A stretch of 64,000 nucleotides of DNA from Smithella sp. (GTDB lineage Bacteria; Desulfobacterota; Syntrophia; Syntrophales; Smithellaceae). The stretch covers positions 62,001 through 126,000 of the forward strand of contig JAGPFC010000003.1 in NCBI GenBank assembly GCA_018056685.1, given 5' to 3'. Shown piece by piece: positions 51,904 through 61,614 of this stretch. How positions within the stretch are numbered: the first letter of the stretch is position 1; each line of letters opens with the position of its first letter. The notes beneath the pieces are model-generated. The model saw nothing but the letters and a program-made list of their open reading frames with translations. It had not been told where the DNA came from and made no database searches. The position numbers and the translations under genes are program-made.

Positions 51904-53836
51904 ATTGCTGTCACCGGCCAAAACGGAACTTTTATGTATGGGTAATGAAGCCATCGCACGGGGCGCTCTGGAAGCCGGCCTCAATGTCGTTGCCGGTTAT
52001 CCCGGTACACCTTCCTCTGAGGTTATCGAGCGTCTCTCCGAAGTTGCCCGTGATAGAAATCTTTATGTGGAGTGGTCAACCAATGAGAAGGTTGCGCTGG
52101 AAGTGGCGGCGGCCGCTTCTTTTGCCGGATTGCGTTCGATGTGCGTGATGAAACAAAACGGCGTCAACGTTGCCTCCGATTTTCTCCTGCATCTTGCCTC
52201 TTCGGGAACGCGCGGCGGAATCGTGCTGATCGAGTGTGAAGATCCAGGTGCGCTGTCGAGTGTCAATGAGGGCGAATCACGGTATTTCGCTCGCATGCTC
52301 GAAATTCCTCTTTTGGAACCGGCGACTTTACAGGAAGCCAAGGATCTGACCAGATGGGCGTTTGAATTATCGGAAAAAATCAGAAATGTCGTTATCCTGC
52401 GCTCGGTGACGCGCATGTCGCACGCCAGCGGCAATGTGATTTGCGGAAGACTGCCGGTAAAATCCCGTACAGCCCGCTTTATTTTTGACGGGTCGGTGAT
52501 GGATCCCTTGCGGGGGCCGGTTGTCAGCACGCCCGTGGTCATCAAACATGGTCTTCAGCAGAAAAAACTGGAAACCGCGGCGGAACTTTTTGAAAAAAGT
52601 CCTTTCAATGGTTATTATGGCTCCCAAAAGCCTGAACTTCTGATCATCACCAGCAGCGCCTGTTTCCTCTACAGCCGGGAAGCCATCGAAATGCTCAATC
52701 TGCAAAAGCGAGTTGGAATATTAAAATTAAGCTGCACCTGGCCGCTGCCTCAAAAACTTCTGAAAAAATATTTCCGCCTGACCAAAAAAATAATGATAGT
52801 GGAAGAAGTTCTGCCGTTTCTTGAAGAGAACGTCAAGGTTGCCGCGATGGGCATGATGAAGGAGATCGGCGGTAAAACTTTCTTCGGTAAAATGGATAAG
52901 ACACTGCCTTCGACGGGTGAATTGAATCCGGAAATTGTTGCCACAGCGCTGAGCAACATCATGAAGGTCAAGTCCAAATCGTTGCCTGCCGATTACGTTC
53001 GAGAAATGCAAAAAGTGGCGGCGATCATCCCGCCCCGGGAGCAGACTTTCTGCCCTGGTTGTCCTCACCGCGCGTCGTTCTGGAACATCAACACGGCTCT
53101 GAAACTTGATGGCCGCGACGGCATTGTCTGCGGCGATATCGGTTGTTATTCCATGGCCTCTCTTTCTCCGGCGGTTGGTTTTCACACCGTGCGCACGCTT
53201 CATTCCATGGGATCGGGCACGGGCCTGGCCAGCGGTTTTGCCAAATTGCAGGCTTTCGGTCTTGATCAACCGGTGATGTCGATTTGCGGGGATTCCACTT
53301 TTTATCATGCCGTCATTCCAGCGCTGATCAACGCCCAGCACAACCGAGCGGACATTACGTTTATCGTTTTGGATAACGCCGGAACGGCGATGACGGGCTT
53401 CCAGCCCCATCCCGGCATTAATCAGAGCGCCATAGGCGAACCGCTTCCTTCCGTTGATATTGCCGGAATTTGTGAAGCGATCGGCGCAAAAGTTGCCGTC
53501 TGCGATCCTTTTGATCTCGAAGCGACCAGTAAAATTCTAACATCTTTTATGGCTGAGCGCGGTTCAATGAAAGTTCTGATCATGAAGCAGGCCTGCGCGC
53601 TGAGTCCTGAAAAAAAAGGCAGGAAACAATACCAGATGAGCGTCAACGAAGAACTTTGCCTCGGGGATAACTGCGGATGCAATCGTTTATGCACCAGGAT
53701 TTTCCGCTGTCCGGCGCTGACGTGGGATAGGACAAAGAAGAAAGCCGTGATTGATGAAGTCATTTGCGCCGGCTGCGGCGTCTGCTATTTGATCTGCCCG
53801 CAAAAAGCGATCACGAGAACGGAGGCCGCGCGATGA
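51896..53836 (+). CDS. iorA: Indolepyruvate:ferredoxin oxidoreductase, alpha subunit
   Basis: IorA oxidatively decarboxylates aryl pyruvates to aryl-acetyl-CoA with ferredoxin as acceptor. The N-terminal pyrimidine domain has GNEAIARGALEAGLNVVAGYPGTPSSEV; the TPP domain has FCPGCPHRA, GDIGCYSMASLSPA, ICGDSTFYHAVIPALINA and LDNAGTAMTGFQ. The C-terminus carries ferredoxin cysteines (CLGDNCGC, CAGCGVCYLICP). 646 residues is slightly longer than usual. It overlaps frhB-like by 8 bases and iorB by 4. Confidence 0.95.
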   Translation: MNKLLSPAKTELLCMGNEAIARGALEAGLNVVAGYPGTPSSEVIERLSEVARDRNLYVEWSTNEKVALEVAAAASFAGLRSMCVMKQNGVNVASDFLLHLASSGTRGGIVLIECEDPGALSSVNEGESRYFARMLEIPLLEPATLQEAKDLTRWAFELSEKIRNVVILRSVTRMSHASGNVICGRLPVKSRTARFIFDGSVMDPLRGPVVSTPVVIKHGLQQKKLETAAELFEKSPFNGYYGSQKPELLIITSSACFLYSREAIEMLNLQKRVGILKLSCTWPLPQKLLKKYFRLTKKIMIVEEVLPFLEENVKVAAMGMMKEIGGKTFFGKMDKTLPSTGELNPEIVATALSNIMKVKSKSLPADYVREMQKVAAIIPPREQTFCPGCPHRASFWNINTALKLDGRDGIVCGDIGCYSMASLSPAVGFHTVRTLHSMGSGTGLASGFAKLQAFGLDQPVMSICGDSTFYHAVIPALINAQHNRADITFIVLDNAGTAMTGFQPHPGINQSAIGEPLPSVDIAGICEAIGAKVAVCDPFDLEATSKILTSFMAERGSMKVLIMKQACALSPEKKGRKQYQMSVNEELCLGDNCGCNRLCTRIFRCPALTWDRTKKKAVIDEVICAGCGVCYLICPQKAITRTEAAR

Positions 53837-54447
53837 AAAAACAGTTTCTCTCTAAGGAACCGACAAACATTATCATCACCGGTGTCGGCGGGCAGGGCAA
53901 CGTCATGGCTTCACGTGTTCTGGCCGGAATGCTGGTGAATGCCGGTTTCACCGTGACGATCGGTGAAACGTTTGGTATGTCTCAGCGCGGCGGTTCGGTG
54001 ATGAGTCATTTGCGTGTTTCTTCCCGTTCGGTTTTAAGTCCGCAGATTCCGCAGGGGAATGCGGACATTATCATCGCGCTGGAACCGGTCGAAGCGCTCA
54101 GAGTGCTTTCAAAATACGGCAACCCCGGTGTCGCGGTTTTATCCAATTCGCGCATGGTTTATCCTCTGGGAGTCATCACCGGCGAATTCATGTATCCGTC
54201 ACTGGATGACGTCCAATCAATATTCGCAAAACTGGCGGCAAAGCACTGGCTGATGGATGCGACATCCGTGGCTGTGGAATTGGGAAATCCCGTGCTCAGC
54301 AACATCGTCATGATCGGAGCGCTCGCGGGCACGTCGCTACTGCCGATTGACCGCCGCGCCTTTGAAAAGGAAATCTCGAAAAGTATTCCTGCCGCTAAAC
54401 GCGCAATCAATATGACCGCCTTTGATGCCGGCGCAAAGATGCTTTAG
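53833..54447 (+). CDS. iorB: Indolepyruvate:ferredoxin oxidoreductase, beta subunit
   Basis: The 204-residue gamma-type domain has NIIITGVGGQGNVMASRVLAGML, GMSQRGGSVMSHLR and a C-terminal AKRAINMTAFDAG. It begins at 53833: the ATGA overlap with the iorA stop indicates coupled translation. IorB binds the CoA-handling domain of the complex. The three genes at 50752-54447 form one operon. Confidence 0.94.
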   Translation: MKKQFLSKEPTNIIITGVGGQGNVMASRVLAGMLVNAGFTVTIGETFGMSQRGGSVMSHLRVSSRSVLSPQIPQGNADIIIALEPVEALRVLSKYGNPGVAVLSNSRMVYPLGVITGEFMYPSLDDVQSIFAKLAAKHWLMDATSVAVELGNPVLSNIVMIGALAGTSLLPIDRRAFEKEISKSIPAAKRAINMTAFDAGAKML

Positions 54448-54450
54448 TGT

Positions 54451-55389
54451 TTACGTCTTCAGGAATAGTCGCCATCCCGCGTACAACGATTCGGGAAGCA
54501 AGTCCAAAGCGCCGGAAGCTTCGGCAACCGGTGTAAATCCGCAGGCGTCGCAATTTATTTCGCCCCGGCTCTTCACATAACAACCGCGGGTAATGGTTCC
54601 ATCCGGATCAACATTGATGAGAATATCATCGTGGCAATGCCAGTGATTATCTATCTGGGCTTTGAGCCTTCCCGCTGAATTTAAGATGGGAAAGCCTGCC
54701 TTTTTCAGCTTTAATAATTTCTCAATAGCGAAACGCCTTTCTTCCGGAGAAAGCGCAAGGTTTTCTTCACCCTGATTGTAGGGATAGAAAAATTGAACTG
54801 TCATGCCTTGGATTGCGAGCGTTTGCCGGACCAGCTTTGCCAGGGATTCCACGTCCTGCCAGTTGCGGCGATTCAGTGTGCAATGAATAAAAATCCGGGG
54901 ATGTCTTGTATCCTTTATGTTTGACCAAATACGGTCAAAAGATGCGCTTCTCAATTCATCATGCGTTTCTTTCAGACCGTCGAGGCTTACCCACAATGTA
55001 TGGCATGGAATGTCCAGGGGCAATGTACCGTTTGTGGTGACCGCCACGCGCAGAAAGAGTTTTCTGGCGTAACGGACAAGATCGTGAAAACGATAGGGTC
55101 CGTCACGCCAAAGCAGTGGTTCACCACCTTCAAAGACAATGATGCGGGTGCCGGCTTTGTGCAGGTTGTCCATTGCTTCAATGGCCTTATTCCAGGACAT
55201 GGACGATTCAGTCTTGCCGGAACGAAGATGAAACGGGCAGGCGCGGCAGGCCAGGTTGCATCGATAAGTCACTTTAAAGCTGGCCAGCAGGGGAATTTTA
55301 CGGTTTAATATTTTTCTTTGCAGAAAAAACCATGACAGATTAAGCGGCCAGGATAAATTCGCGGAGTGTAAGTTCTTTTTGTCTTTCAT
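54451..55389 (-). CDS. Radical SAM protein with C-terminal cysteine motif
   Basis: The radical SAM cluster motif is CNLACRAC with Cys44, Cys48 and Cys51, and the SAM-binding GGEP follows as FEGGEPLLW. A SPASM-like C-terminal part has HWHCHDDILINVDPDGTITRGCY and INCDACGF. The family modifies peptides or small molecules. It converges on iorB with 3 bases between. The start at 55389 is tentative, as the frame runs to 55473 and no ribosome site is clear. Function unknown; no peptide partner is adjacent. Confidence 0.8.
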   Translation of the reverse strand: MKDKKNLHSANLSWPLNLSWFFLQRKILNRKIPLLASFKVTYRCNLACRACPFHLRSGKTESSMSWNKAIEAMDNLHKAGTRIIVFEGGEPLLWRDGPYRFHDLVRYARKLFLRVAVTTNGTLPLDIPCHTLWVSLDGLKETHDELRSASFDRIWSNIKDTRHPRIFIHCTLNRRNWQDVESLAKLVRQTLAIQGMTVQFFYPYNQGEENLALSPEERRFAIEKLLKLKKAGFPILNSAGRLKAQIDNHWHCHDDILINVDPDGTITRGCYVKSRGEINCDACGFTPVAEASGALDLLPESLYAGWRLFLKT

Positions 55390-55574
55390 CGGGAAAATGT
55401 CTCTTTTGCTGAAACTATAGAAACAAAAGGAATGTCTGTCAATATCACAAAAAATAATCACCACGCTGACCATTGGTTAAAGTCAAGTTTTCCCTAATAA
55501 AATCAAAACTAAAACTTTTCACAAACCGTTGCTTTGGTTACTGAAAATTATAGGTAAATTGATGTAAGTATTGA

Positions 55575-55602
55575 TTGACATAACCCGATGAGACCTTATA
55601 TT
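55575..55602 (+). promoter_or_regulatory. Promoter of the oxygen-defence operon
   Basis: TTGACA (55575-55580), a 16-base spacer, then TATATT (55597-55602), 33 bases before the flavoprotein ATG. Confidence 0.7.
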
Positions 55603-55635
55603 ATCCCCAACGTAAAATAATCCAGAGGTGAAAAG

Positions 55636-56838
55636 ATGAAGGATATTTATTCGGCAATAAAAGTTTCTGAGAATGTTTACTGGGTTGGCGCGATTGACTG
55701 GACCATTCGCGATTTTCACGGTTATACAACACCGCACGGCAGCACTTACAACGCCTATCTGGTGATGGCGGACAAGATTACCTTAATTGATACAGTGAAG
55801 AAGCCTTTCATGGATGAAATGATCGCCCGAATCAAATCCGTCGTCGATCCTTCCAAAATAAAATATATCATTTCCAATCATTCCGAAATGGATCACTCCG
55901 GATGTCTGCCGGAGGTGATTGATCTGATCAAACCGGAGAAGGTGTTTGCTTCAGCGGTGGGTGTGAAAACTTTGCAGGAACTGCTGCATCACCGGCATGA
56001 CATTATTCCTGTCAAAGATGGCGAAGCGTTGAGTCTCGGCAATATGGATTTGAGATTTATGGAAACGCGCATGATTCACTGGCCGGACAGCATGTTTACC
56101 TATCTGGCCAAGGATGAACTTTTGTTTTCGCAGGATGCTTTCGGCATGCATCTGGCGACACAGGAGCGTTTTGCGGATGAAATTCCGGCCGCGACGCTGG
56201 AATACGAAGGCGCGACTTACTACGCCAATATCGTCCTGCCATATTCTCCGGTTGTTTTAAAAGCCCTGGAGAAGGTGGCTTCAGCGGGATTGAAAATCAA
56301 CGTTATCGCTCCCGATCACGGACCCGTCTGGCGCAAGGATATCGGCTGGATTATCGATCTCTATAAAAAATGGGCGGTACAAAAACCCACGGCCAAGGCG
56401 GTTGTGGTTTATGCGACGATGTGGCATTCCACCGAAAAAATGGCCCGAGCCATCAGCGAATCTCTGTCACAGTCGGGCATTAAGGTAAAACTCTTATCGA
56501 TGAACGAAACGCACCGCAGCGAAGTTGTTTATGAAGTGTTGGATGCCGGCGCGCTGATTGTTGGATCGCCGACACTCAACAACAATATTCTGCCGCAGAT
56601 GGCCGATGTGATGACTTATTTGAAGGGTCTGAAACCCGCCAACAAGATAGGCGCCGCCTTCGGTTCTTACGGTTGGAGCGGGGAATCGGTAAAAAATCTG
56701 GAAGCGATGCTGAAAGAAATGAAAGTTGATGTTATTGCGGAATCCATAGCGGTGAAAAACGCTCCCGGCGATGATGTTCTGGAAAAATGTCATCACCTTG
56801 GCAAAAAAATAGCTGAAGAACTGCTCAAAAGAATATAA
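55636..56838 (+). CDS. fprA: A-type flavodiiron protein (rubredoxin:oxygen oxidoreductase)
   Basis: This enzyme reduces oxygen to water (or nitric oxide) with electrons from rubredoxin. The beta-lactamase-like domain holds the diiron ligands HSEMDH (His82, Glu84, Asp86, His87) and further His residues in MIHWPDS and APDHGPVW. The C-terminal flavodoxin domain has AVVVYATMWHSTEKMA and GSPTLNNNILPQM. At 400 residues it is full length. The following genes are rubredoxin, its electron donor, and rubrerythrin. Confidence 0.94.
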   Translation: MKDIYSAIKVSENVYWVGAIDWTIRDFHGYTTPHGSTYNAYLVMADKITLIDTVKKPFMDEMIARIKSVVDPSKIKYIISNHSEMDHSGCLPEVIDLIKPEKVFASAVGVKTLQELLHHRHDIIPVKDGEALSLGNMDLRFMETRMIHWPDSMFTYLAKDELLFSQDAFGMHLATQERFADEIPAATLEYEGATYYANIVLPYSPVVLKALEKVASAGLKINVIAPDHGPVWRKDIGWIIDLYKKWAVQKPTAKAVVVYATMWHSTEKMARAISESLSQSGIKVKLLSMNETHRSEVVYEVLDAGALIVGSPTLNNNILPQMADVMTYLKGLKPANKIGAAFGSYGWSGESVKNLEAMLKEMKVDVIAESIAVKNAPGDDVLEKCHHLGKKIAEELLKRI

Positions 56839-56860
56839 ACAATAAAAAGGAGATGAAAAA

Positions 56861-57019
56861 ATGAAAAAATACGTATGTGGTGTCTGCGGTTATGTTTACG
56901 ATCCGGTCGAAGGTGATGCTGAAGGCAACGTTCCGGCCGGAACGCCGTTTGAAAAATTACCCGATGATTGGTCATGCCCTGTGTGCGGCGCGGCCAAGGA
57001 CGAATTCTCGCCGGAATAA
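56861..57019 (+). CDS. Rubredoxin
   Basis: A 52-residue protein, too short for most gene finders. It has both iron-binding motifs, [12 protein letters not shown] and [15 protein letters not shown], and the usual [10 protein letters not shown] segment. AAGGAG at 56847-56852 precedes the ATG. It lies 22 bases after fprA and 17 bases before rubrerythrin, and is probably the electron carrier for both. Confidence 0.95.
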   Translation: MKKYVCGVCGYVYDPVEGDAEGNVPAGTPFEKLPDDWSCPVCGAAKDEFSPE

Positions 57020-57036
57020 ACGATACAGGTGTCTCA

Positions 57037-57534
57037 ATGGATAAAATAAAAGATGCGTTGAATCAGGCGTATATAGGTGAAGCCAAGGCGGCACTGCGAT
57101 TGAAGGTTTACGCGCAAAAGGCTGAAGATGAAGGCTATAAACAGATGGCGAAACTCTTCCGCGTTGTATCTTTTTCGGAAGAAATCCACGGCGCGAGAGC
57201 ATTGAAAGTTCTCCGGGAAATCAAAAGTACCGAAGAAAATCTGGCCGCCAGTTTCGAATCGGAAAAACAGGTTGCTGAAATCGCTTACGATCAGTTTGTG
57301 AAACTGGCCGAAGCGGAGGGGAACAAAGAGGCTGTTTTACATTTCAGTCAGAGCCGGGATGTCGAAGAAACTCACGCCAAACTTTACAAACAGGCCATGA
57401 ATCATTTTATGGAAGAACGGGAAACGAATTACTATGTCTGCAAACTTTGCGGCTATGTGGCGGATGGCGTTCTGCCGGAAGAATGTCCGGTTTGCGGGGC
57501 CAAGGCAAAAATGTTTGTGGCTTTTGAACAATAA
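57037..57534 (+). CDS. Rubrerythrin
   Basis: Rubrerythrin reduces hydrogen peroxide at a diiron site in its ferritin-like domain, fed by a C-terminal rubredoxin-like domain. Helices have EAKAALRLKVYAQKAEDEGY, SFSEEIHGARAL and SRDVEETHAKLY as iron-binding blocks; the C-terminus has CKLCGYVADGVLPEECPVCG. 165 residues. The start 57037 is chosen because the upstream frame overlaps the rubredoxin gene. Confidence 0.93.
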   Translation: MDKIKDALNQAYIGEAKAALRLKVYAQKAEDEGYKQMAKLFRVVSFSEEIHGARALKVLREIKSTEENLAASFESEKQVAEIAYDQFVKLAEAEGNKEAVLHFSQSRDVEETHAKLYKQAMNHFMEERETNYYVCKLCGYVADGVLPEECPVCGAKAKMFVAFEQ

Positions 57535-57592
57535 AAAACGTCTCCTGTCGGCTCTTTCTCTTCGAATGGCTGAAAAGGTTCCAGGGAAGAAA

Positions 57593-58435
57593 ATGCGCTT
57601 TTTGTCCAGAATCACAGGGACATTATTCTTTTTGTTTCTTTTATGGCCCGTAACGGTTGTTGGTCAGGAAAAGCCTCTCTGGGAAATCGGTATCGGTGTG
57701 GGCATGCTCCAGATGCCCGATTATCGGGGTGCAGACGAAGGGAAGATATATTTTCTTCCGTATCCCTACGCCGTTTATCGCGGCGATTTCCTGAAGATAG
57801 ATGAACAGCGTATTTCCGGACAGATTTTTAAAACAGACCGGGTTGTGCTGGATTTCAGCGGTTTTGGTTCTGTGCCGGTGGACAGTAACGATAATGACGC
57901 CCGCAAGGGTATGCCGGACCTGGATCCGACTTTTGAATTGGGACCGGCTTTGAAAATCAAACTGTTGAATGATAAAGATTATAAAATCAAAATGGACATC
58001 ACGCTGCCCGTGCGCGCTTTTTTTTCCACAGATTTTTCCCGCGTGCGTCATGAGGGCTGGGTATTCAGTCCGCGGTTGAACTTTATGAAAAACGATCTGA
58101 TTCCCGGTACCGGTTTAAATCTGGGCGTGTCCGCCGGACCGATGTTTGCCGACAGCGGTTATCACGATTACTACTACAGCGTAAAGCACCCGTACGCGAA
58201 TGCAAGGCGTCATGAATATTCGGCGGATGGCGGATACAGCGGTTCAACCTTGACGATCGGTTTGAGCAAATCCTACAAACAATTCATTTTCAACGCGTTC
58301 ATCAGCGCCGATTTTCTGCAGGGAGCATCCTTCGAAGACAGTCCGCTGGTGAAAAGGGAAACGTCCATCATGAGCGGACTTGGTGTTTCCTGGATTTTGC
58401 TCCAGTCGAAAAAAATGGTGAATGTGGAAAAATAA
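57593..58435 (+). CDS. MipA/OmpV-family outer-membrane protein
   Basis: A signal peptide (to about residue 25, VVGQ) is followed by a beta-rich barrel with strands such as WEIGIGVGMLQMPDYRGAD, VVLDFSGFGSVPVDS and FELGPALKIKL. The opening RGAD and LPYP blocks are typical of MipA/OmpV, scaffolds or porins of the outer membrane. I chose ATG 57593 for its AGGGA site and signal peptide. It is 280 residues. It lies downstream of rubrerythrin, with no obvious functional tie. Confidence 0.8.
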   Translation: MRFLSRITGTLFFLFLLWPVTVVGQEKPLWEIGIGVGMLQMPDYRGADEGKIYFLPYPYAVYRGDFLKIDEQRISGQIFKTDRVVLDFSGFGSVPVDSNDNDARKGMPDLDPTFELGPALKIKLLNDKDYKIKMDITLPVRAFFSTDFSRVRHEGWVFSPRLNFMKNDLIPGTGLNLGVSAGPMFADSGYHDYYYSVKHPYANARRHEYSADGGYSGSTLTIGLSKSYKQFIFNAFISADFLQGASFEDSPLVKRETSIMSGLGVSWILLQSKKMVNVEK

Positions 58436-58473
58436 AAAAAGAGGAATTATTTTTTTGATACGGAGGTGAGTTT

Positions 58474-58884
58474 ATGCTCATGATCATTACGCGCTGGTTG
58501 ATCATTACCGTGGCGATTTTGCTTGCGTCAAAATTTGTGCCGGGCATTCATGTCGATAATCTTTCAACGGCGGTGATTGCCGCCTGTGTTTTGGGACTCA
58601 TCAATGTCTTTATCCGGCCGATTTTTGTCGTGCTGACCCTGCCTCTGAGTATCCTGACGCTCGGATTGTTTTATTTCTGTATTAATGCCCTGATGCTGAT
58701 GCTTGCCGCTTATGTTGTTTCAGGCTTTGAAGTGAAAAGCTTTTTCGCGGCCTTTTTCGGCTCACTGATTATCAGTCTGGTCAGCTGGCTGGCCAATTCC
58801 TTCATCTCCACGCATAAAATTGTGAAAACGGATGATCCCGATTATATTGACTTGAAAAAAGGGGGCGACGGCAAATGGCGGTAG
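58474..58884 (+). CDS. Four-helix membrane protein of the YvlD/phage holin family 4
   Basis: The 136-residue protein has four hydrophobic segments and the conserved VLGLINVFIRPIFVVLTLPLSILTLGLF block of the family once named phage holin family 4. Most members are chromosomal, with poorly known roles in envelope stress. A GGAGGTGAG site lies directly upstream. The gene overlaps the mutS start by 10 bases. Confidence 0.85.
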   Translation: MLMIITRWLIITVAILLASKFVPGIHVDNLSTAVIAACVLGLINVFIRPIFVVLTLPLSILTLGLFYFCINALMLMLAAYVVSGFEVKSFFAAFFGSLIISLVSWLANSFISTHKIVKTDDPDYIDLKKGGDGKWR

Positions 58885-61532
58885 GCGCGACCCTTGATTT
58901 GACACCGGCGATGAAGCAGTATGTGAAGATCAAGGAAAGTCATCCTGATTGTATTTTGCTTTACCGGATGGGTGATTTTTATGAGATGTTTTTCGAAGAT
59001 GCCGTGACCGCCGCGCCCGTTCTGGAAATCACACTCACCTCCCGCAACAAAGGCAAGGAAGACAGTGTGCCGCTTTGTGGATTCCCTTATCACGCGGCTT
59101 CCGCCTATATTACCAAACTGGTGGAAAAGGGTTTCAAGGTGGCGATTTGCGAACAGGTTGAAGACCCGAAAAAAGCCAAGGGCATCGTCAAACGGGAAGT
59201 CATCAGGGTCATCACGCCAGGCTTGGTGCTGGATGAGGAAAATCTCGCGGCGGGAGAAAACAATTATCTGGCCTGTCTCTGTGCCGGCAGGAATATGCTG
59301 GGGCTGGCATTTCTGGATATTTCCACCGGAGAATTTCAGATCAGTGAGTTCAGCGATCGTGATTTTTTTTTCACGGCAATCGCAGGGCTTGATTTTAAGG
59401 AATTGCTGCTGCCCTCGGATTTTCCTGACAAGATTTTGCTCAAAACGCTGCTGATGCAAATGCCGGAACTCCGGATGAACATTCTGGATGACGGGTATTT
59501 TCAGTCAGCAAATGCTGAAGCGATGCTTGATCAAAATTTTTCCGCCGAAGCCCTGACGCGCTCCAGAATCAAAGAATTTCCGGCTCTGCTGAAGGCGGCC
59601 GGCGCCATTTTAAACTACGTCAACCAGACGCAGAAAATCAAACCCCGGCACGTGAACGAAATCAAATGGTATTCGACGGACCATCATCTCCTGCTTGACG
59701 ATACCGCGCGCCGCAATCTGGAAATCTTTGCGACCATTCAGGGGAGTTCCCGCGCCGGCTCTCTATTTTCCCTTTTTCAGGAAACGCTGACGCCGATGGG
59801 AACACGCCGCCTGCGCTGGTGGATGAATTACCCGCTGGTTGATGTTGAAAAAATTAAAGCCAGGCTGGCCGCCGTCGCGGAATTTAAAAATGATCACATC
59901 CTGCGGGCGAATCTGCGCAAAATTCTTGCCCGTATTTATGATCTGGAAAGGCTGGCCGGCCGGGTCTCGCTCAGGGTGGCCAATCCCCGTGATCTGGTCG
60001 CGCTGAAGATTTCTCTTCTGGCAATACCGGAATTAAAATCAATGCTGGCTGATTGTACAGCGCCGGCGGTCGCTTCCATCCGCTCCCGTTTGCTGGAGAT
60101 GTCCGCCGTTGTGGAATTGATCGGGCGGGCTCTCATCGAGGATCCGCCGCCAAAGATTCAGGATGGCGGTTTCATGGCGATCGGCTATGATGAAGAGCTG
60201 GATCAACTACGCTTCATCAGTCGCGACGGGAAGCAATGGATTGCATCGCTGGAAGCGGAAGAAAGAAAAAAAACAGGGATCCATTCGCTGAAAATCGGTT
60301 TCAACAGCGTTTTCGGCTATTACATTGAAGTCACCAAGGCCAACGCCGAGCTGGTACCCGATTCATACATCCGCAAACAGACGCTGGTTAACGCGGAACG
60401 GTACATTAACCAGGAACTGAAGGAATTCGAACAAACCGTATTAAACGCTGAAGAAAAAATCAGAGCGAGAGAACAGGATCTTTTTCTTGCCCTGCGGGAA
60501 AATCTTGATCAGTATATTACTGATATACAGAGCAATGCGGGCCTCATTGCCGATCTGGACGCCCTGACGGCCCTGGCGGAAGTGGCCGAAAAATATCATT
60601 TTGTCTGTCCGGAAATTAATGACGATGACACCATCGACATCAGGGACGGACGCCATCCTGTTGTGGAAACCGCCCTAAAAAATGAAGGTTTTGTGCCGAA
60701 CGATTGTCTGCTGGATTTGCAGGATAACAAGCTTCTGGTGATCACCGGACCGAACATGGCGGGCAAATCCACTTACATCAGGCAGGTGGCCTTGATTGTT
60801 TTATAGGCCAAAATGGGCAGTTTCGTGCCTGCAGCCGGAGCGAAGATCGGTGTTGTTGATAAAATATTCACCCGTGTCGGTGCCTCGGACAGTCTGATTA
60901 AAGGACAGAGCACCTTTATGGTCGAGATGACGGAGACGGCGGAGATCCTGAAGAACGCGACGTCGCGCAGCCTGGTCATCATTGACGAAGTGGGCAGAGG
61001 CACGTCCACGTTTGACGGTTTGAGCATTGCCTGGGCGATTGCAGAATACATTCATGATTTTCAGGGGAGAGGCATAAGATCGCTCTTCGCAACCCATTAT
61101 CATCAACTCATTGATCTGGCTGTAACGAAAAACGGGGCGAAAAATTATAACATTGCGGTTAAGGAATGGGGGGAAAAGATCATTTTTCTGCATAAGATCG
61201 TGGAAGGCGGTACCAGCCGCAGTTACGGGATTGAAGTGGCGCGCATTGCCGGCGTGCCGAAAGAAGTGATCACCCGCGCCAGGGAAATCCTGCGCAATCT
61301 GGAAAAGGGAGAATTTGATGAAATCGGCATGCCCCGTATTGCGCGGGGGATTCGTGACGTAAAAAATACAAGTCCTCAGTTAAGTCTCTTTACGAGACGG
61401 GAGAGCGCCATGGCCCGTGAAAATAAAGAACAGGAAATTATCAATGAGCTGAAAAGTATTGATATTCAATCCATGTCGCCGTTGGAAGCGCTCAACAAAT
61501 TAAGTGAACTTCAAAACAAGATTCCGGAATAG
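58875..61532 (+). pseudogene. mutS: mutS with an in-frame amber codon after Walker A
   Basis: MutS recognises mismatches and starts methyl-independent repair. The frame encodes all domains: mismatch recognition near the start ([28 protein letters not shown]-like), core, clamp and ATPase with Walker A GPNMAGKST and later [18 protein letters not shown] and ATHYHQL. A TAG at 60804-60806 sits just after STYIRQVALIVL, where relatives have a hydrophobic residue. Coding resumes in the same frame for another 242 codons without other damage. Without readthrough the first product (643 residues) would lack most of the ATPase. Other genes here end in TAG, so TAG is a normal stop. Sequencing error or recent mutation are both possible. 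Confidence 0.88.
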
Positions 61533-61556
61533 GTCATCGTTTGTCACGAAACTGGC

Positions 61557-61584
61557 AAGCGGGAGATATTTCTATCTCCCGCTT
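61557..61584. terminator. Bidirectional terminator between mutS and the Spy-like gene
   Basis: AAGCGGGAGATA (61557-61568) and TATCTCCCGCTT (61573-61584) form a perfect 12-bp stem with a 4-base loop between convergent genes. T-runs are short on both sides. Confidence 0.75.
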
Positions 61585-61614
61585 TGAAGGGGGGTAAAGC
61601 TCAAGAGAAGGATC

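Noticed and set aside
58474-58884. Phage holin indicating a prophage
   Set aside because: The family named phage holin 4 is mostly chromosomal (YvlD); no phage structural, integrase or lysis genes are nearby.
60804-60806. TAG as pyrrolysine or other sense codon in mutS
   Set aside because: TAG is used as an ordinary stop by marR, hgcA, iorB and the mutS end itself, and the site is a buried hydrophobic position in MutS.
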